From Synergistaceae bacterium (GTDB lineage Bacteria > Synergistota > Synergistia > Synergistales > Aminobacteriaceae): a DNA stretch of 25,237 bases. Shown here piece after piece: positions 7,751 through 14,693 of this stretch (positions within the stretch are counted from its first letter, which is position 1; each line of letters starts with the position of its first letter). Position numbers and translations under genes: made by a program. The stretch covers positions 1-25,237 of the forward strand of contig JAFTBT010000103.1 in the NCBI GenBank assembly GCA_017455085.1, given 5' to 3'. The notes under the pieces are model-generated. The model did not search any database, had not been told where the DNA came from, and worked only from the letters and a program-made list of their open reading frames with translations.

Positions 7751-8570
7751 GCTTGTGAACGTAGATATGTTTTTCGGGGGTATAACTGCACTCCATGATA
7801 TGAGCTTCAACGTAGAGAAGGGTGAACTTGTCGGCATCATAGGCCCGAACGGCGCAGGCAAGACTACGATCTTCAACATCATATCCGGCGTGTACACTCC
7901 CACAGCAGGAAACGTGTACTATAACGAAAACGACATCACCCCTCTCAAGCCATACCAGATTAACCGGCTGGGAATAGCCAGGACGTTCCAGAACTTGAGG
8001 CTGTTTTCTCGGTCTACGGTGCTGGAAAACGTAATGACCTCCGCGCAGAACAGGTACATCAACTCATACAGGGATAGCCTTTTCACCGGACACTTGAGCC
8101 GGGCAAACATTCCTGACCCTGCAGCACACTACAGCTTCATCGAGTCATGCCTGCACTTGGGACGCTGGAAGAGACTCGAACGCACCATCAAGTTCAACAG
8201 CATGGAGTTGCTCGAACGTGTGGGACTCGCTGACCGTGCAGACCAGACCGCGGGGACTCTGCCCTACGGAATGCAGAGGAGGCTCGAAATCGCGAGGGCA
8301 TTGGCACTTTCGCCGAAGCTCATGATGTTGGACGAACCCGCCGCAGGTATGAACCCCGAAGAGGTTTCTGTGCTGAACGACTTAATCATGGGGATACACA
8401 AGGATTTCGGCCTGACTATCTTGGTGATAGAGCATCACATGGATCTGATCATGAAGATATGCCCGCACATAATATGCCTGAACTTTGGGGCAAAGATCGC
8501 TGAAGGCACAAGCGAAGAGATTCAGAATAACCCTGAAGTCTTGGCCGCATATCTGGGTCAACGCGCATAA
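7743..8570 (+). CDS. livG: Branched-chain amino acid ABC transporter ATP-binding protein LivG
   Basis: This cytoplasmic ATPase of the LIV importer has 275 residues. Walker A GPNGAGKT is at residues 34-41. The Q-loop region reads IARTFQNLRLF, the signature is LPYGMQRRLEIARAL and Walker B is LMMLDEP, followed by AAGMN and the H-loop VIEHHMD. The insertion around residues 90-130 and the C-terminal ILVIEHHMDLIMKICPHIICLNFG make it LivG rather than LivF. A usual LIV operon continues with livF, but here the next gene belongs to another importer, so the partner ATPase must come from elsewhere or LivG may act as a homodimer. AAGGAGGA precedes ATG 7743, within the end of livM. Confidence 0.94.
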   Translation: MLELVNVDMFFGGITALHDMSFNVEKGELVGIIGPNGAGKTTIFNIISGVYTPTAGNVYYNENDITPLKPYQINRLGIARTFQNLRLFSRSTVLENVMTSAQNRYINSYRDSLFTGHLSRANIPDPAAHYSFIESCLHLGRWKRLERTIKFNSMELLERVGLADRADQTAGTLPYGMQRRLEIARALALSPKLMMLDEPAAGMNPEEVSVLNDLIMGIHKDFGLTILVIEHHMDLIMKICPHIICLNFGAKIAEGTSEEIQNNPEVLAAYLGQRA

Positions 8571-8573
8571 CTC

Positions 8574-8602
8574 TTTACACTCCCGAAGAAATAACGTACA
8601 AT
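8574..8602 (+). promoter_or_regulatory. Predicted sigma-70-type promoter of the polar amino acid importer
   Basis: The -35 element TTTACA (8574-8579) and the -10 element TACAAT (8597-8602) each match five of six consensus bases and are separated by exactly 17 bases. The promoter begins four bases after the livG stop. Transcription would start near 8609, at the edge of a palindrome. It gives the downstream binding protein, permease and ATPase genes their own transcription unit. Confidence 0.6.
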
Positions 8603-8610
8603 TTTCATCG

Positions 8611-8626
8611 CTTTAGTACGCTAAAG
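8611..8626. promoter_or_regulatory. Palindrome at the predicted transcription start, possible operator
   Basis: CTTTAG-TACG-CTAAAG is a perfect 6-base inverted repeat with a 4-base centre. It starts about nine bases after the -10 element, where a bound repressor would block initiation. The stem is short and AT-rich with no T-run directly after it, so a terminator for livG is less likely. The regulator is unknown. Confidence 0.45.
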
Positions 8627-8673
8627 TATTCCTCATAATTTTTCTACACACACTTTTACAGGAGATGTTATTC

Positions 8674-9441
8674 ATGAAGAAGTTAGCAGTAGTGTTAGCG
8701 TTGGTGTTGGCCGTATGTTCATGCGCATACGCTGAGACTGATATGGAGTACGTCAAGGCAAAAGGGACTCTCGTTGTCGGCATAACGGACTTCAAGCCTA
8801 TGGACTACAAGAACGAGAAAGGCGAGTGGATCGGTTTTGATGCGGATCTTGCGAGGGCATTTGCTGAGAGTCTGGGCGTAAAAGTAGAGTTTCAGGAGAT
8901 CGAGTGGAACAACAAGATTCTGGAGCTTGACGGGAAAAATATCGACTGCGTGTGGAACGGTATGACCCTCACTTCCGAAGTCAAAGCCGCTATGCAGTGT
9001 TCAGCTCCGTACTGCAACAATGCTCAGGTCGTGATTGTCCCCGTTGTCAGGGCAACAGAGTTCTCAAACATCGAGGCCATCAAGGATCTCAACTTTGCTG
9101 TGGAACACGGAAGTGCAGGCAATGAACAGGCTACACGTTACGGTTTCAAGGCTACCGAAGTGCAGGATCAGGCTACGGCGTTGATGGAGGTAGCTTCCGG
9201 CACAACGGACGCAGCAATCATCGACTCACTCATGGCGGCGGCAATGGTCGGCCCTAACACAGGCTATGAGGCACTCACCTACACAGTAGCTCTCAACAGC
9301 GAAGAGTACGGCGTAGGATTCCGGAAGGGTTCGGATTTGGCGTATGCACTCAATGCGTTTTTCGAGGCCGGATATTCTGACGGAAGCATCATGAAGACAG
9401 CCCTCAAGTACGGGATTCAGGCAGCCCTGATTCAGAAATAG
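8674..9441 (+). CDS. Polar amino acid ABC transporter substrate-binding protein (SBP family 3)
   Basis: This periplasmic binding protein of the HisJ/GlnH/ArtJ family has 255 residues from the chosen start. The signal peptide MKKLAVVLALVLAVCSCAYA probably ends at AYA-E. The mature N terminus shows the family motif GTLVVGITDFKPMDYKNEKGEWIGFDADLARAFAE and the later NIDCVWNGMTLTSE. An ATG at 8665 is in frame but falls inside the ribosome binding site AGGAGA, so 8674 is preferred. The protein feeds the permease and ATPase that follow. The ligand (Gln, His, Arg or cystine class) cannot be decided by eye. Confidence 0.92.
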   Translation: MKKLAVVLALVLAVCSCAYAETDMEYVKAKGTLVVGITDFKPMDYKNEKGEWIGFDADLARAFAESLGVKVEFQEIEWNNKILELDGKNIDCVWNGMTLTSEVKAAMQCSAPYCNNAQVVIVPVVRATEFSNIEAIKDLNFAVEHGSAGNEQATRYGFKATEVQDQATALMEVASGTTDAAIIDSLMAAAMVGPNTGYEALTYTVALNSEEYGVGFRKGSDLAYALNAFFEAGYSDGSIMKTALKYGIQAALIQK

Positions 9442-9450
9442 CAGTATTGT

Positions 9451-10137
9451 ATGGATACATTTCTTCATCAGCTCCCAATAGTCATTAACGCGCTGAATGT
9501 AGGCTTTGTACAGACACTAAAGCTCTTCGCGGTTACGCTGTTGGGGGCTTTTCCTTTGGGGTTAATTATCGCGTTTGGGTCTCTGTCGAAAATCAGGGCG
9601 ATAAGTCTCGCAACAAGTTTCGTGATCTGGATCATACGCGGGACTCCGTTAATGATTCAGTTGTTGATAGTGTACTACTTTCCGGGACTCGTCCTGCACA
9701 ATCCCATATGGGGCGGCGGCGAACAGGGAAGATTTCTTGCGGCATCGATAGCGTTCATAATCAACTATGCATGTTACTTTTCGGAGATATACCGCGGCGG
9801 GATTCAGAGTGTGCCAGTCGGACAGCAGGAGGCAGGTTTAGTGTTGGGCATGACGAAGACGCAGATTTTCTATCACGTTACGCTTTTGCAGATGATCAAG
9901 CGCATAGTTCCGCCGATCTCCAACGAGATTATTACGCTCGTGAAAGACACAGCACTTGCGAGAATCATAGCCCTTCAAGAAGTCATCTGGGCAGGCCAAG
10001 CGTTCATGAAGGGCTCGCACGGAATCTCCGGAGCAATTTGGCCGCTGTTCTTCACGGCGTTCTACTACCTTGTGTTCAACGGAATAGTGACGGTGTTGCT
10101 GGCGAGGTTTGAGCGCAAACTAGAGTACTTCAGGTAG
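9451..10137 (+). CDS. Polar amino acid ABC transporter permease (HisM/GlnP type)
   Basis: This inner-membrane permease has 228 residues and belongs to the His/Glu/Gln/Arg/opine family. The N terminus has the family pattern GFVQTLKLFAVTLLGAFPLGLI, then IRGTPLMIQLLIVYY. The EAA loop QEAGLVLGMTKTQIFYHVTLLQ contacts the ATPase, followed by PPISNEIITLVKDTAL. It starts nine bases after the binding protein. No strong ribosome binding site is visible before ATG 9451, so translation may depend on reinitiation from the upstream gene. It probably works as a homodimer, since only one permease gene is present in the cluster. Confidence 0.93.
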   Translation: MDTFLHQLPIVINALNVGFVQTLKLFAVTLLGAFPLGLIIAFGSLSKIRAISLATSFVIWIIRGTPLMIQLLIVYYFPGLVLHNPIWGGGEQGRFLAASIAFIINYACYFSEIYRGGIQSVPVGQQEAGLVLGMTKTQIFYHVTLLQMIKRIVPPISNEIITLVKDTALARIIALQEVIWAGQAFMKGSHGISGAIWPLFFTAFYYLVFNGIVTVLLARFERKLEYFR

Positions 10138-10158
10138 ACAGAGAGGAGCTGTGTAGAC

Positions 10159-10932
10159 ATGGCAATACTTGACGTGAGGAACATACGCAAGACTTTCGGC
10201 AGGATAGAGGTGCTGAAGGGAATATCTTTCTCGCTTGAGGAGGGTGAAGTGCTGTCGATAATAGGCTCATCCGGGAGCGGGAAGACGACACTTTTGCGGT
10301 GCTTGAACTTTCTGGAGAGGCCGGACGCAGGGAGCATAACCGTGAATGATGAGGTGCTGTTGGACTGTGGAGACCCGAAGACGCTTGTGGAGTCGCAGAT
10401 ACGCAGGAAGAGGCTGCATTTCGGGCTGGTATTCCAGTCGTTCAACCTGTTTCCGCAGTATACGGCACTGGAGAACGTTATACTTGCTCCGCGTCTGCTG
10501 GCGAAAGAAAATCACACGTGGGACAAAATAAAGCATGATGTCTATAACGAAGCCTATGATATATTTAGACATATAGGGCTGTATGACAGGATGGAAAACT
10601 ACCCGCACCAGCTTTCCGGAGGGCAGCAGCAGAGAGTAGCTATAGCCAGAGCGTTGATTATGCACCCGGATATTTTGTGTTTTGACGAGCCTACGAGTGC
10701 GCTTGATCCGGAACTCACAGTGGAAGTGTTGAAGGTGATGAAGGCACTTTCTGAGCAGAAACGCACGATGATTATCGTAACGCATGAGATGGAGTTTGCG
10801 CGGGAAGTGTCGGACAAAGTGATCTTCATGGACGGCGGAGTGATCTGTGAGCAGGGAAGCCCTGAGGAGATTTTTGGCAGCCCCAAAGAAGAAAGGACAA
10901 AGCAATTTTTGGCGCACTACATAGAGCATTAA
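10159..10932 (+). CDS. Polar amino acid ABC transporter ATP-binding protein (GlnQ/HisP type)
   Basis: This cytoplasmic ATPase has 257 residues. Walker A GSSGSGKT is at 36-43. The Q-loop [13 protein letters not shown] is characteristic of the polar amino acid group, followed by the signature LSGGQQQR, Walker [14 protein letters not shown] and the H-loop IIVTHEM. It is slightly longer than the usual 240-250 because of an insertion around residues 70-85 and another around 115-135. Its stop is followed by only 37 bases before the convergent end of the broken glycosyltransferase-like gene, and no strong terminator is visible in that gap. Confidence 0.94.
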   Translation: MAILDVRNIRKTFGRIEVLKGISFSLEEGEVLSIIGSSGSGKTTLLRCLNFLERPDAGSITVNDEVLLDCGDPKTLVESQIRRKRLHFGLVFQSFNLFPQYTALENVILAPRLLAKENHTWDKIKHDVYNEAYDIFRHIGLYDRMENYPHQLSGGQQQRVAIARALIMHPDILCFDEPTSALDPELTVEVLKVMKALSEQKRTMIIVTHEMEFAREVSDKVIFMDGGVICEQGSPEEIFGSPKEERTKQFLAHYIEH

Positions 10933-10969
10933 TAGGAAGAGGCTGGTGATGAGCAAGCCACTTATTTCT

Positions 10970-11905
10970 CTATTGCAGGTGCAGAAAACGCTTCACATAC
11001 GGCCTGTACTTCGTAGGAACAATAAGTCTTGCGGGCTGAGCCAGTATCTCAAGCATAGTCGGCGGAAAAAGCGAACGGAACAGTTTAGAATCAACCAGCC
11101 TTGAAAGCCACGTAGGTCTCTGCCACTTCTCTATGGACATCACGTTGTACTTCGATGCAAACCATTTTATTTGTTCCTCGCTCAGAGAATCTGTATTACT
11201 GACAAAACGCTGGCCCGTCCGCAGAGACCTCCATTTTTCGCTGAATATATAACTGTTCGGATAACGTGCTGTTATGAATATTCCGTATGTCTGAAATTCG
11301 CTGAAGCCCCAATATATATTTTTCTTCGGCAGCATTCAGAATCTTTTCCTGAAAATTATTCCCTGAATATTCAGTATTACTCTCTATATCGTCCAAAAGT
11401 TCACGCATGTACTGAGTCTTTATCAGCATATGTTCACGGACAAATGACGTGTTTAGAACTGTGTTGTTGATTTTTGGAAGGATTTTGCAGAATGTATCTA
11501 GATAGCCGGCGTATAATGAGGGCATAACAAAACCGCAGCGGATAATCGGCTTGCCTGATGCTTCATCGAACAGCTCAACAGGTTTCAGCGGTATGGTGTC
11601 GCTGTCCCAGATAAAATAATACTCGTCATTGGTGAACCGTGCAAACTGCATCTTGATATATTGCTGAACATACCACCCTGCACGCCCTGTATTCTTGTCT
11701 GTCCGTGAAGAATACAACTCTCTGATTCTCTGCACGTCAACAAACTCGTTCTCATTCATGAAGATTAGTCTGTTGTCATTTTCGCTTCTGACTCTTTCGG
11801 CGATACTTTCCGGGCCTACTACGTATATATTCTTGATTGGAAGATACCTGAAGAAAATTCTGTGTTCCTGATGAGCGTGTCTATGTCCTGTGGGATTGAC
11901 GGCAT
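10970..11905 (-). pseudogene. Frameshifted glycosyltransferase-like gene (resembles DUF6492 proteins)
   Basis: Three pieces in different frames on the minus strand read as one protein. Piece one starts at ATG 11905 (MPSIPQDIDTLIRN). Piece two runs from about 11850 to 11315 (IKNIYVVGPESIAERV, GWYVQQYIKMQFA, then YYFIWDSDTIPL). Piece three runs from about 11320 to 10970 (IYWGFSEFQTYGIFITARYP). The DSD in IWDSDT looks like a GT-A metal-binding motif, and the overall pattern resembles the DUF6492 glycosyltransferase-like group; that assignment is moderate. Breaks lie near short A/T runs around 11846-11856 and 11315-11325. The region is visibly more AT-rich than its neighbours, suggesting transfer. 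Sequencing error at both runs is an alternative to true decay. Confidence 0.7.
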
Positions 11906-11930
11906 TACTGCGGAGATTTCAGAGCATAAG

Positions 11931-11955
11931 GTGCTGTGCTGTACTGTACTGTGCT
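11931..11955. repeat. Five tandem copies of a GTRCT pentamer
   Basis: The plus strand reads GTGCT, GTGCT, GTACT, GTACT, GTGCT without interruption. The tract lies between the predicted -10 element and the ATG of the broken glycosyltransferase-like gene. Pentamer tracts can change length by strand slippage, but five imperfect copies would be a weak substrate. Confidence 0.85.
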
Positions 11956-11984
11956 ATTTATGGGCGTATTCTGCACTTTGTCAA
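11956..11984 (-). promoter_or_regulatory. Predicted promoter of the glycosyltransferase-like pseudogene
   Basis: On the minus strand a perfect -35 TTGACA lies at 11984-11979. A CATAAAT segment at 11962-11956 sits at -10 distance (16-17 base spacer). The -10 is imperfect (CATAAA matches four of six). Transcription would begin near 11949, inside the pentamer repeat, and reach the ATG at 11905. Confidence 0.5.
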
Positions 11985-12026
11985 GACTCCTTTCACTGAT
12001 TTAGTGCAAAATATTTAGCATACCTT

Positions 12027-12731
12027 TCACGAGTAACGCAGAGGCAGCTCCAGCCCGTTAGCCTCCAGAATCTCGCGCTTCGTGAACAGCTCCGGCAACA
12101 CTCCCTCACACACTACACTCCCATCACTCAGAATCACAGCCCTCGTACACACATCAAGAGCCATATCAAGATCATGAGTCGCAAGTATTATCGTGTGTCG
12201 ACTCTCACGCAGAAACTCTATAACCCTCCTTCTCGCTCTCGGGTCAAGTGCCGCACTGGGTTCATCAAGCGCAACTATCTCCGGCTCACTCACAAGCACC
12301 CCCGCAAACGACACTATGCGCTTCTCCCCGCCTGAGAGTCTGTGCGGAGGACGTTCCGACAAGTGCGCAATTCCCAGTGCCTCCAGAATCCCCCTTGCGC
12401 GTTCATGTGCTTCACGCCTGCCAACACCTGACGCAACAAGACTGAATGCAACATCCTCAACAACGGTCGGCATTAGTATTTGGTCGTCCGCATCCTGAAA
12501 AGTCAGCCCGATATTCTTGCGTAATACTTCCTGTGACTCTTGGCCTCTGAACGTGATTCTGCCCTCTTGAACTTTCACAGCTCCGGCAATGTGCAGCAGC
12601 AGCGTAGACTTTCCGGATCCGTTTGCGCCAACGAGTGCGAGCTTCTCACCCTCGTGAACAGTCAGGGTGATTCCCCGAAGTGCCTCGTGTCCGTCAGGAT
12701 ACCTGTAGCGTAGATTCTCAACACTAAGCAT
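12027..12731 (-). CDS. nikO: ECF-type nickel/cobalt transporter ATP-binding protein (NikO/CbiO)
   Basis: This cytoplasmic ATPase energises the metal importer together with NikQ. It has 234 residues from ATG 12731, which has AGGAGA about nine bases upstream. A longer frame to 12797 adds residues not found in the family. Walker A GANGSGKS is at 35-42. The Q-loop is GLTFQDADDQILMPTVVEDVAF, the diagnostic CbiO/EcfA pattern. The signature RLSGGEKR is followed by Walker B IVALDEPSAALD and the H-loop ILATHDLDMAL. It is the last gene of the nickel cluster and is separated from nikQ by 222 bases that hold a two-copy repeat. Cobalt is a possible alternative substrate. Confidence 0.92.
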   Translation of the reverse strand: MLSVENLRYRYPDGHEALRGITLTVHEGEKLALVGANGSGKSTLLLHIAGAVKVQEGRITFRGQESQEVLRKNIGLTFQDADDQILMPTVVEDVAFSLVASGVGRREAHERARGILEALGIAHLSERPPHRLSGGEKRIVSFAGVLVSEPEIVALDEPSAALDPRARRRVIEFLRESRHTIILATHDLDMALDVCTRAVILSDGSVVCEGVLPELFTKREILEANGLELPLRYS

Positions 12732-12870
12732 TGCAATGTGTCTCCTGTGTCGTGAAGATTTTCCGTGTGTGTGCGTGATGAAGATTCTTGCTCTCAAGCA
12801 CCATCATGTGAGGAGTGAGAGAGTTTTTCTGTGTGTTGCCGGACATGTTATCGCTCTCAAGCATCATCAT
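12724..12870 (-). CDS. Possible 48-residue ORF between nikQ and nikO
   Basis: An ATG at 12870 opens a 48-codon frame that ends at TAG 12726-12724, overlapping the nikO start. The peptide begins MMMLESDNMSG and contains HMMVLESKNLHHAHTRK, so it has several histidines (including HHAH) and one cysteine near its end. Both copies of the local direct repeat fall in the same frame, because their spacing is 63 bases or 21 codons. There is no good ribosome binding site and no family is recognised. It may be chance reading of a repeat; the placement in a metal-transport operon is the only hint of function. Confidence 0.22.
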   Translation of the reverse strand: MMMLESDNMSGNTQKNSLTPHMMVLESKNLHHAHTRKIFTTQETHCNA

Positions 12871-12884
12871 GTGAGGAGTGAGAA
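12790..12884. repeat. Two-copy direct repeat between nikQ and nikO
   Basis: A block of about 31 bases occurs at 12790-12820 and again at 12853-12883, differing at one position. Each copy starts GCTCTCAAGCA, continues YCATCATGTGAGGAG and ends TGAGA. The period is 63 bases, leaving about 32 bases between copies, and weaker similarity continues about ten bases beyond each copy. Within each copy TCTCA and TGAGA can pair as the ends of a hairpin. It could be a dispersed intergenic repeat, a processing element or a coding repeat. Confidence 0.85.
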
Positions 12885-12953
12885 AATTCTCTGTACATCG
12901 TATTTGTGATGAAGGCGGTGAAAAATCTCTGCGTCACGTTCGTGTTGTCGACC

Positions 12954-13646
12954 CTAAGCATAATTCAGAATCACTATCAGCACCGCATACCCTGCACATG
13001 CCCCGACAAGCACCATATCCATCACGCTCAGCCTCCGGTTCTCTCGCACTGCAAATCCCCCAAAGCCCCCCCGCGTCTCTATCGCTGACATCATCCGCTC
13101 GGAATGACTCTCACTCTGCAGCAGCACATACCCCAAAACATACGCAAATACCTTCAGCCTCATCATGCCACTCACTTCAGGCGCACGCAGCTTCACAGAG
13201 ATTAGTGCTTTCTCCAGCCGTTCACGCAGAATAAATATCCCCCTCACTGTCAGAATCACCATCACCCTCAATTTTTCCGGAAGCCTCAACGAATACACCG
13301 CATTCATCCCTAACGGAAAGACCGTAGCAGCAAACACTATATATATCATGTTCACACGCAGGGCTATTATCGTTCCCATCACAAGGCCTTCAGACACATC
13401 CGGCCACGTCAGTGACATCGTGATTATCATTACGAGATTCATCATGTTCAACTTCAGGAGGGAGACTCTATTTCTGCACAACAGTATCACCGGCAAAATT
13501 GCACCGGCCATCAGCGCAGAATACCCCTCACTCATCGAGACTGCCAGAGCGTACACCACCGCACACCATGTTATGACTTCTGGGGAAGTTTCGCCACGAC
13601 TGCCAAGATTCACAGCAGGCAGCCTGAATGTATATGCCTCCATCAT
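12954..13646 (-). CDS. nikQ: ECF-type nickel/cobalt transporter transmembrane protein (NikQ/CbiQ)
   Basis: This inner-membrane coupling protein (EcfT family) links the ATPase to the metal-binding NikM. It has 230 residues from ATG 13646, whose ATGA overlaps the nikM stop. A longer start at GTG 13679 is possible but lies inside nikM. Four to six hydrophobic helices are evident. The two short cytoplasmic coupling motifs of the family can be seen as LISVKLRAPE and the later SAIETRGGFGG, of which the second matches the A-x-R-G type well and the first is degenerate. Its neighbours on both sides are metal-transport genes, which fixes the assignment. Confidence 0.88.
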   Translation of the reverse strand: MMEAYTFRLPAVNLGSRGETSPEVITWCAVVYALAVSMSEGYSALMAGAILPVILLCRNRVSLLKLNMMNLVMIITMSLTWPDVSEGLVMGTIIALRVNMIYIVFAATVFPLGMNAVYSLRLPEKLRVMVILTVRGIFILRERLEKALISVKLRAPEVSGMMRLKVFAYVLGYVLLQSESHSERMMSAIETRGGFGGFAVRENRRLSVMDMVLVGACAGYAVLIVILNYA

Positions 13647-14242
13647 GCCAAAAACTCCGGTGCAGCTCTCTTCAGCCACATCACCAGAAATGCCGTTACT
13701 GCTCCCTCGATCACTGCTACAGGTACATGCGCAGTCACGAGAATCTTTGTAGCGTTGAGAAATTTTGCGTCAGTCAGGCCAAGACATACGCCGACTAACA
13801 CCGCTCCCATAAGCACGGCCAATCCTCCAGCTATGAACGACACGCAGAGAATCACGGCCCTGTTTTTGCTCTCACGGATGATTTTCCCGAAAAGCACGTA
13901 CACGCTCAATGCAGCACTCCCCATCACGAACGTGTTCACACCAAGCACAAGCAAGCCACCGAATCCGAACAGTACCGCCTGCAGCAGCAACGCCGTCAAC
14001 ACCGCAGGAAACACTCCCCATCCTAAAACCAGACCCATCGGCGCAAGTAGTGATAGATGTGTGGAGCTTGCCCCGATCCTGACGTTCACCAGTGACGCAA
14101 GAAAGAATGCCGAAGATACCATAGCAGTCCGCACGATTCGTGATGTGTCTGTTTTCTTGAGGCCGATTGCTGTGAATGCGCAAGTACCCGCCCAGCCCGC
14201 AGCTAATACTCCCGCCGACAAAATACCTTCGCTAATGTGCAT
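13643..14242 (-). CDS. nikM: ECF-type nickel/cobalt transporter substrate-binding membrane protein (NikM/CbiM)
   Basis: This is the metal-binding S component, 199 residues and strongly hydrophobic. The mature protein must begin with Met-His, because the N-terminal MHISEG provides the amino group and His2 for metal coordination in this family. His62 in IGASSTHLSLLAPMG is placed where a further metal ligand is expected. Later parts (LGWGVFPAVLTALLLQAVLFGFGGLLVLGVN) follow the CbiM pattern. GGAGGT lies seven bases before ATG 14242, and the gene overlaps the stop of the nikL-like gene by 11 bases. Nickel is favoured over cobalt because of the accessory genes, but this is inference. Confidence 0.92.
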   Translation of the reverse strand: MHISEGILSAGVLAAGWAGTCAFTAIGLKKTDTSRIVRTAMVSSAFFLASLVNVRIGASSTHLSLLAPMGLVLGWGVFPAVLTALLLQAVLFGFGGLLVLGVNTFVMGSAALSVYVLFGKIIRESKNRAVILCVSFIAGGLAVLMGAVLVGVCLGLTDAKFLNATKILVTAHVPVAVIEGAVTAFLVMWLKRAAPEFLA

Positions 14243-14693
14243 GTTTTGACCTCCAACGGATAATCATCGCTATGTTGAACAGTATGCTCACTCCCAGAAT
14301 CGCACGCAACCACAAATCATTGACGCTGTCGCCGGAACTATCTCCACTCACTGACGCGGTAAGAGTCTCCGAAATGCTGACCCTAGCCGCACACTGATGG
14401 CCTTCCTCGTCACGCACAATCACTCGCCATTCTCCAGATACATCAGGGATAAACGCAAAACGTCCTTGCTCGTCCGTCCTGCCTGTCTGTGCAGCAAACT
14501 TCGAGTCCTTCGGGGAATACACACGCGCTTCACGGTAGCTCATCTTTTCGCCGGTGGAGTAGAAAAATTCCAGCACCACAGCTCCCAATTCCGAACGCCT
14601 ATAGCCGACTCCGTGTGCATGACTCTCGCACGCGCATAAAAATATCAGGCCAGCACTAACCGCCAGCCCGATTAACATTGCTATCTTCCTCAT
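14232..14693 (-). CDS. nikL: NikL-like accessory protein of the nickel transporter
   Basis: This exported, C-terminally anchored protein has 153 residues. A signal sequence (MRKIAMLIGLAVSAGLIFLCAC) is followed by SHAHGVGYRR. Cleavage after AHA would leave a mature N-terminal histidine, and LCAC could alternatively be a lipobox. The middle reads like a small beta-sandwich of the carboxypeptidase-regulatory type (EQGRFAFIPDVSGEWRVIVRDEEGH). A C-terminal transmembrane helix LRAILGVSILFNIAMIIRW ends in KHAH. In NikKLMQO-type importers a small membrane protein NikL replaces NikN, and gene order here agrees. The ATG at 14693 lies within GTGATG, whose TGA is the nikK stop; a GTG start at 14696 is also possible. 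Confidence 0.75.
   Translation of the reverse strand: MRKIAMLIGLAVSAGLIFLCACESHAHGVGYRRSELGAVVLEFFYSTGEKMSYREARVYSPKDSKFAAQTGRTDEQGRFAFIPDVSGEWRVIVRDEEGHQCAARVSISETLTASVSGDSSGDSVNDLWLRAILGVSILFNIAMIIRWRSKHAH

Noticed and set aside
10933..10969. Bidirectional terminator between the GlnQ-type ATPase and the convergent pseudogene
   Set aside because: Only a 4-base stem (GGCT/AGCC) could be formed, without a clear T-run.
10949..11104. Possible small gene after the GlnQ-type ATPase (MSKPLISLLQ...)
   Set aside because: It has a purine-rich stretch upstream, but it is short, antisense to the glycosyltransferase-like gene and matches no family.
11196..11759. Independent 187-residue protein and a separate 121-residue protein on the minus strand
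   Set aside because: They overlap and continue each other as one glycosyltransferase-like protein, so they are parts of a frameshifted gene.
12004..12019. Near-palindrome TGCAAAATATTTAGCA as terminator of the nickel operon
   Set aside because: It is AT-rich with no loop and no following T-run, so it does not look like an intrinsic terminator; a protein site cannot be excluded.
12732..12797. Longer N terminus for nikO starting at 12797
   Set aside because: The added residues are unlike any CbiO/NikO, and ATG 12731 has a well-placed AGGAGA.
12790..12884. CRISPR array of two repeats
   Set aside because: The repeat and gap sizes fit, but there are only two copies, similarity runs on into the gap, the copies are in one reading frame, and no cas gene is in the window.
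12878..14249. Several plus-strand frames opposite nikQ and nikM
   Set aside because: They are antisense shadows of well-supported membrane protein genes.
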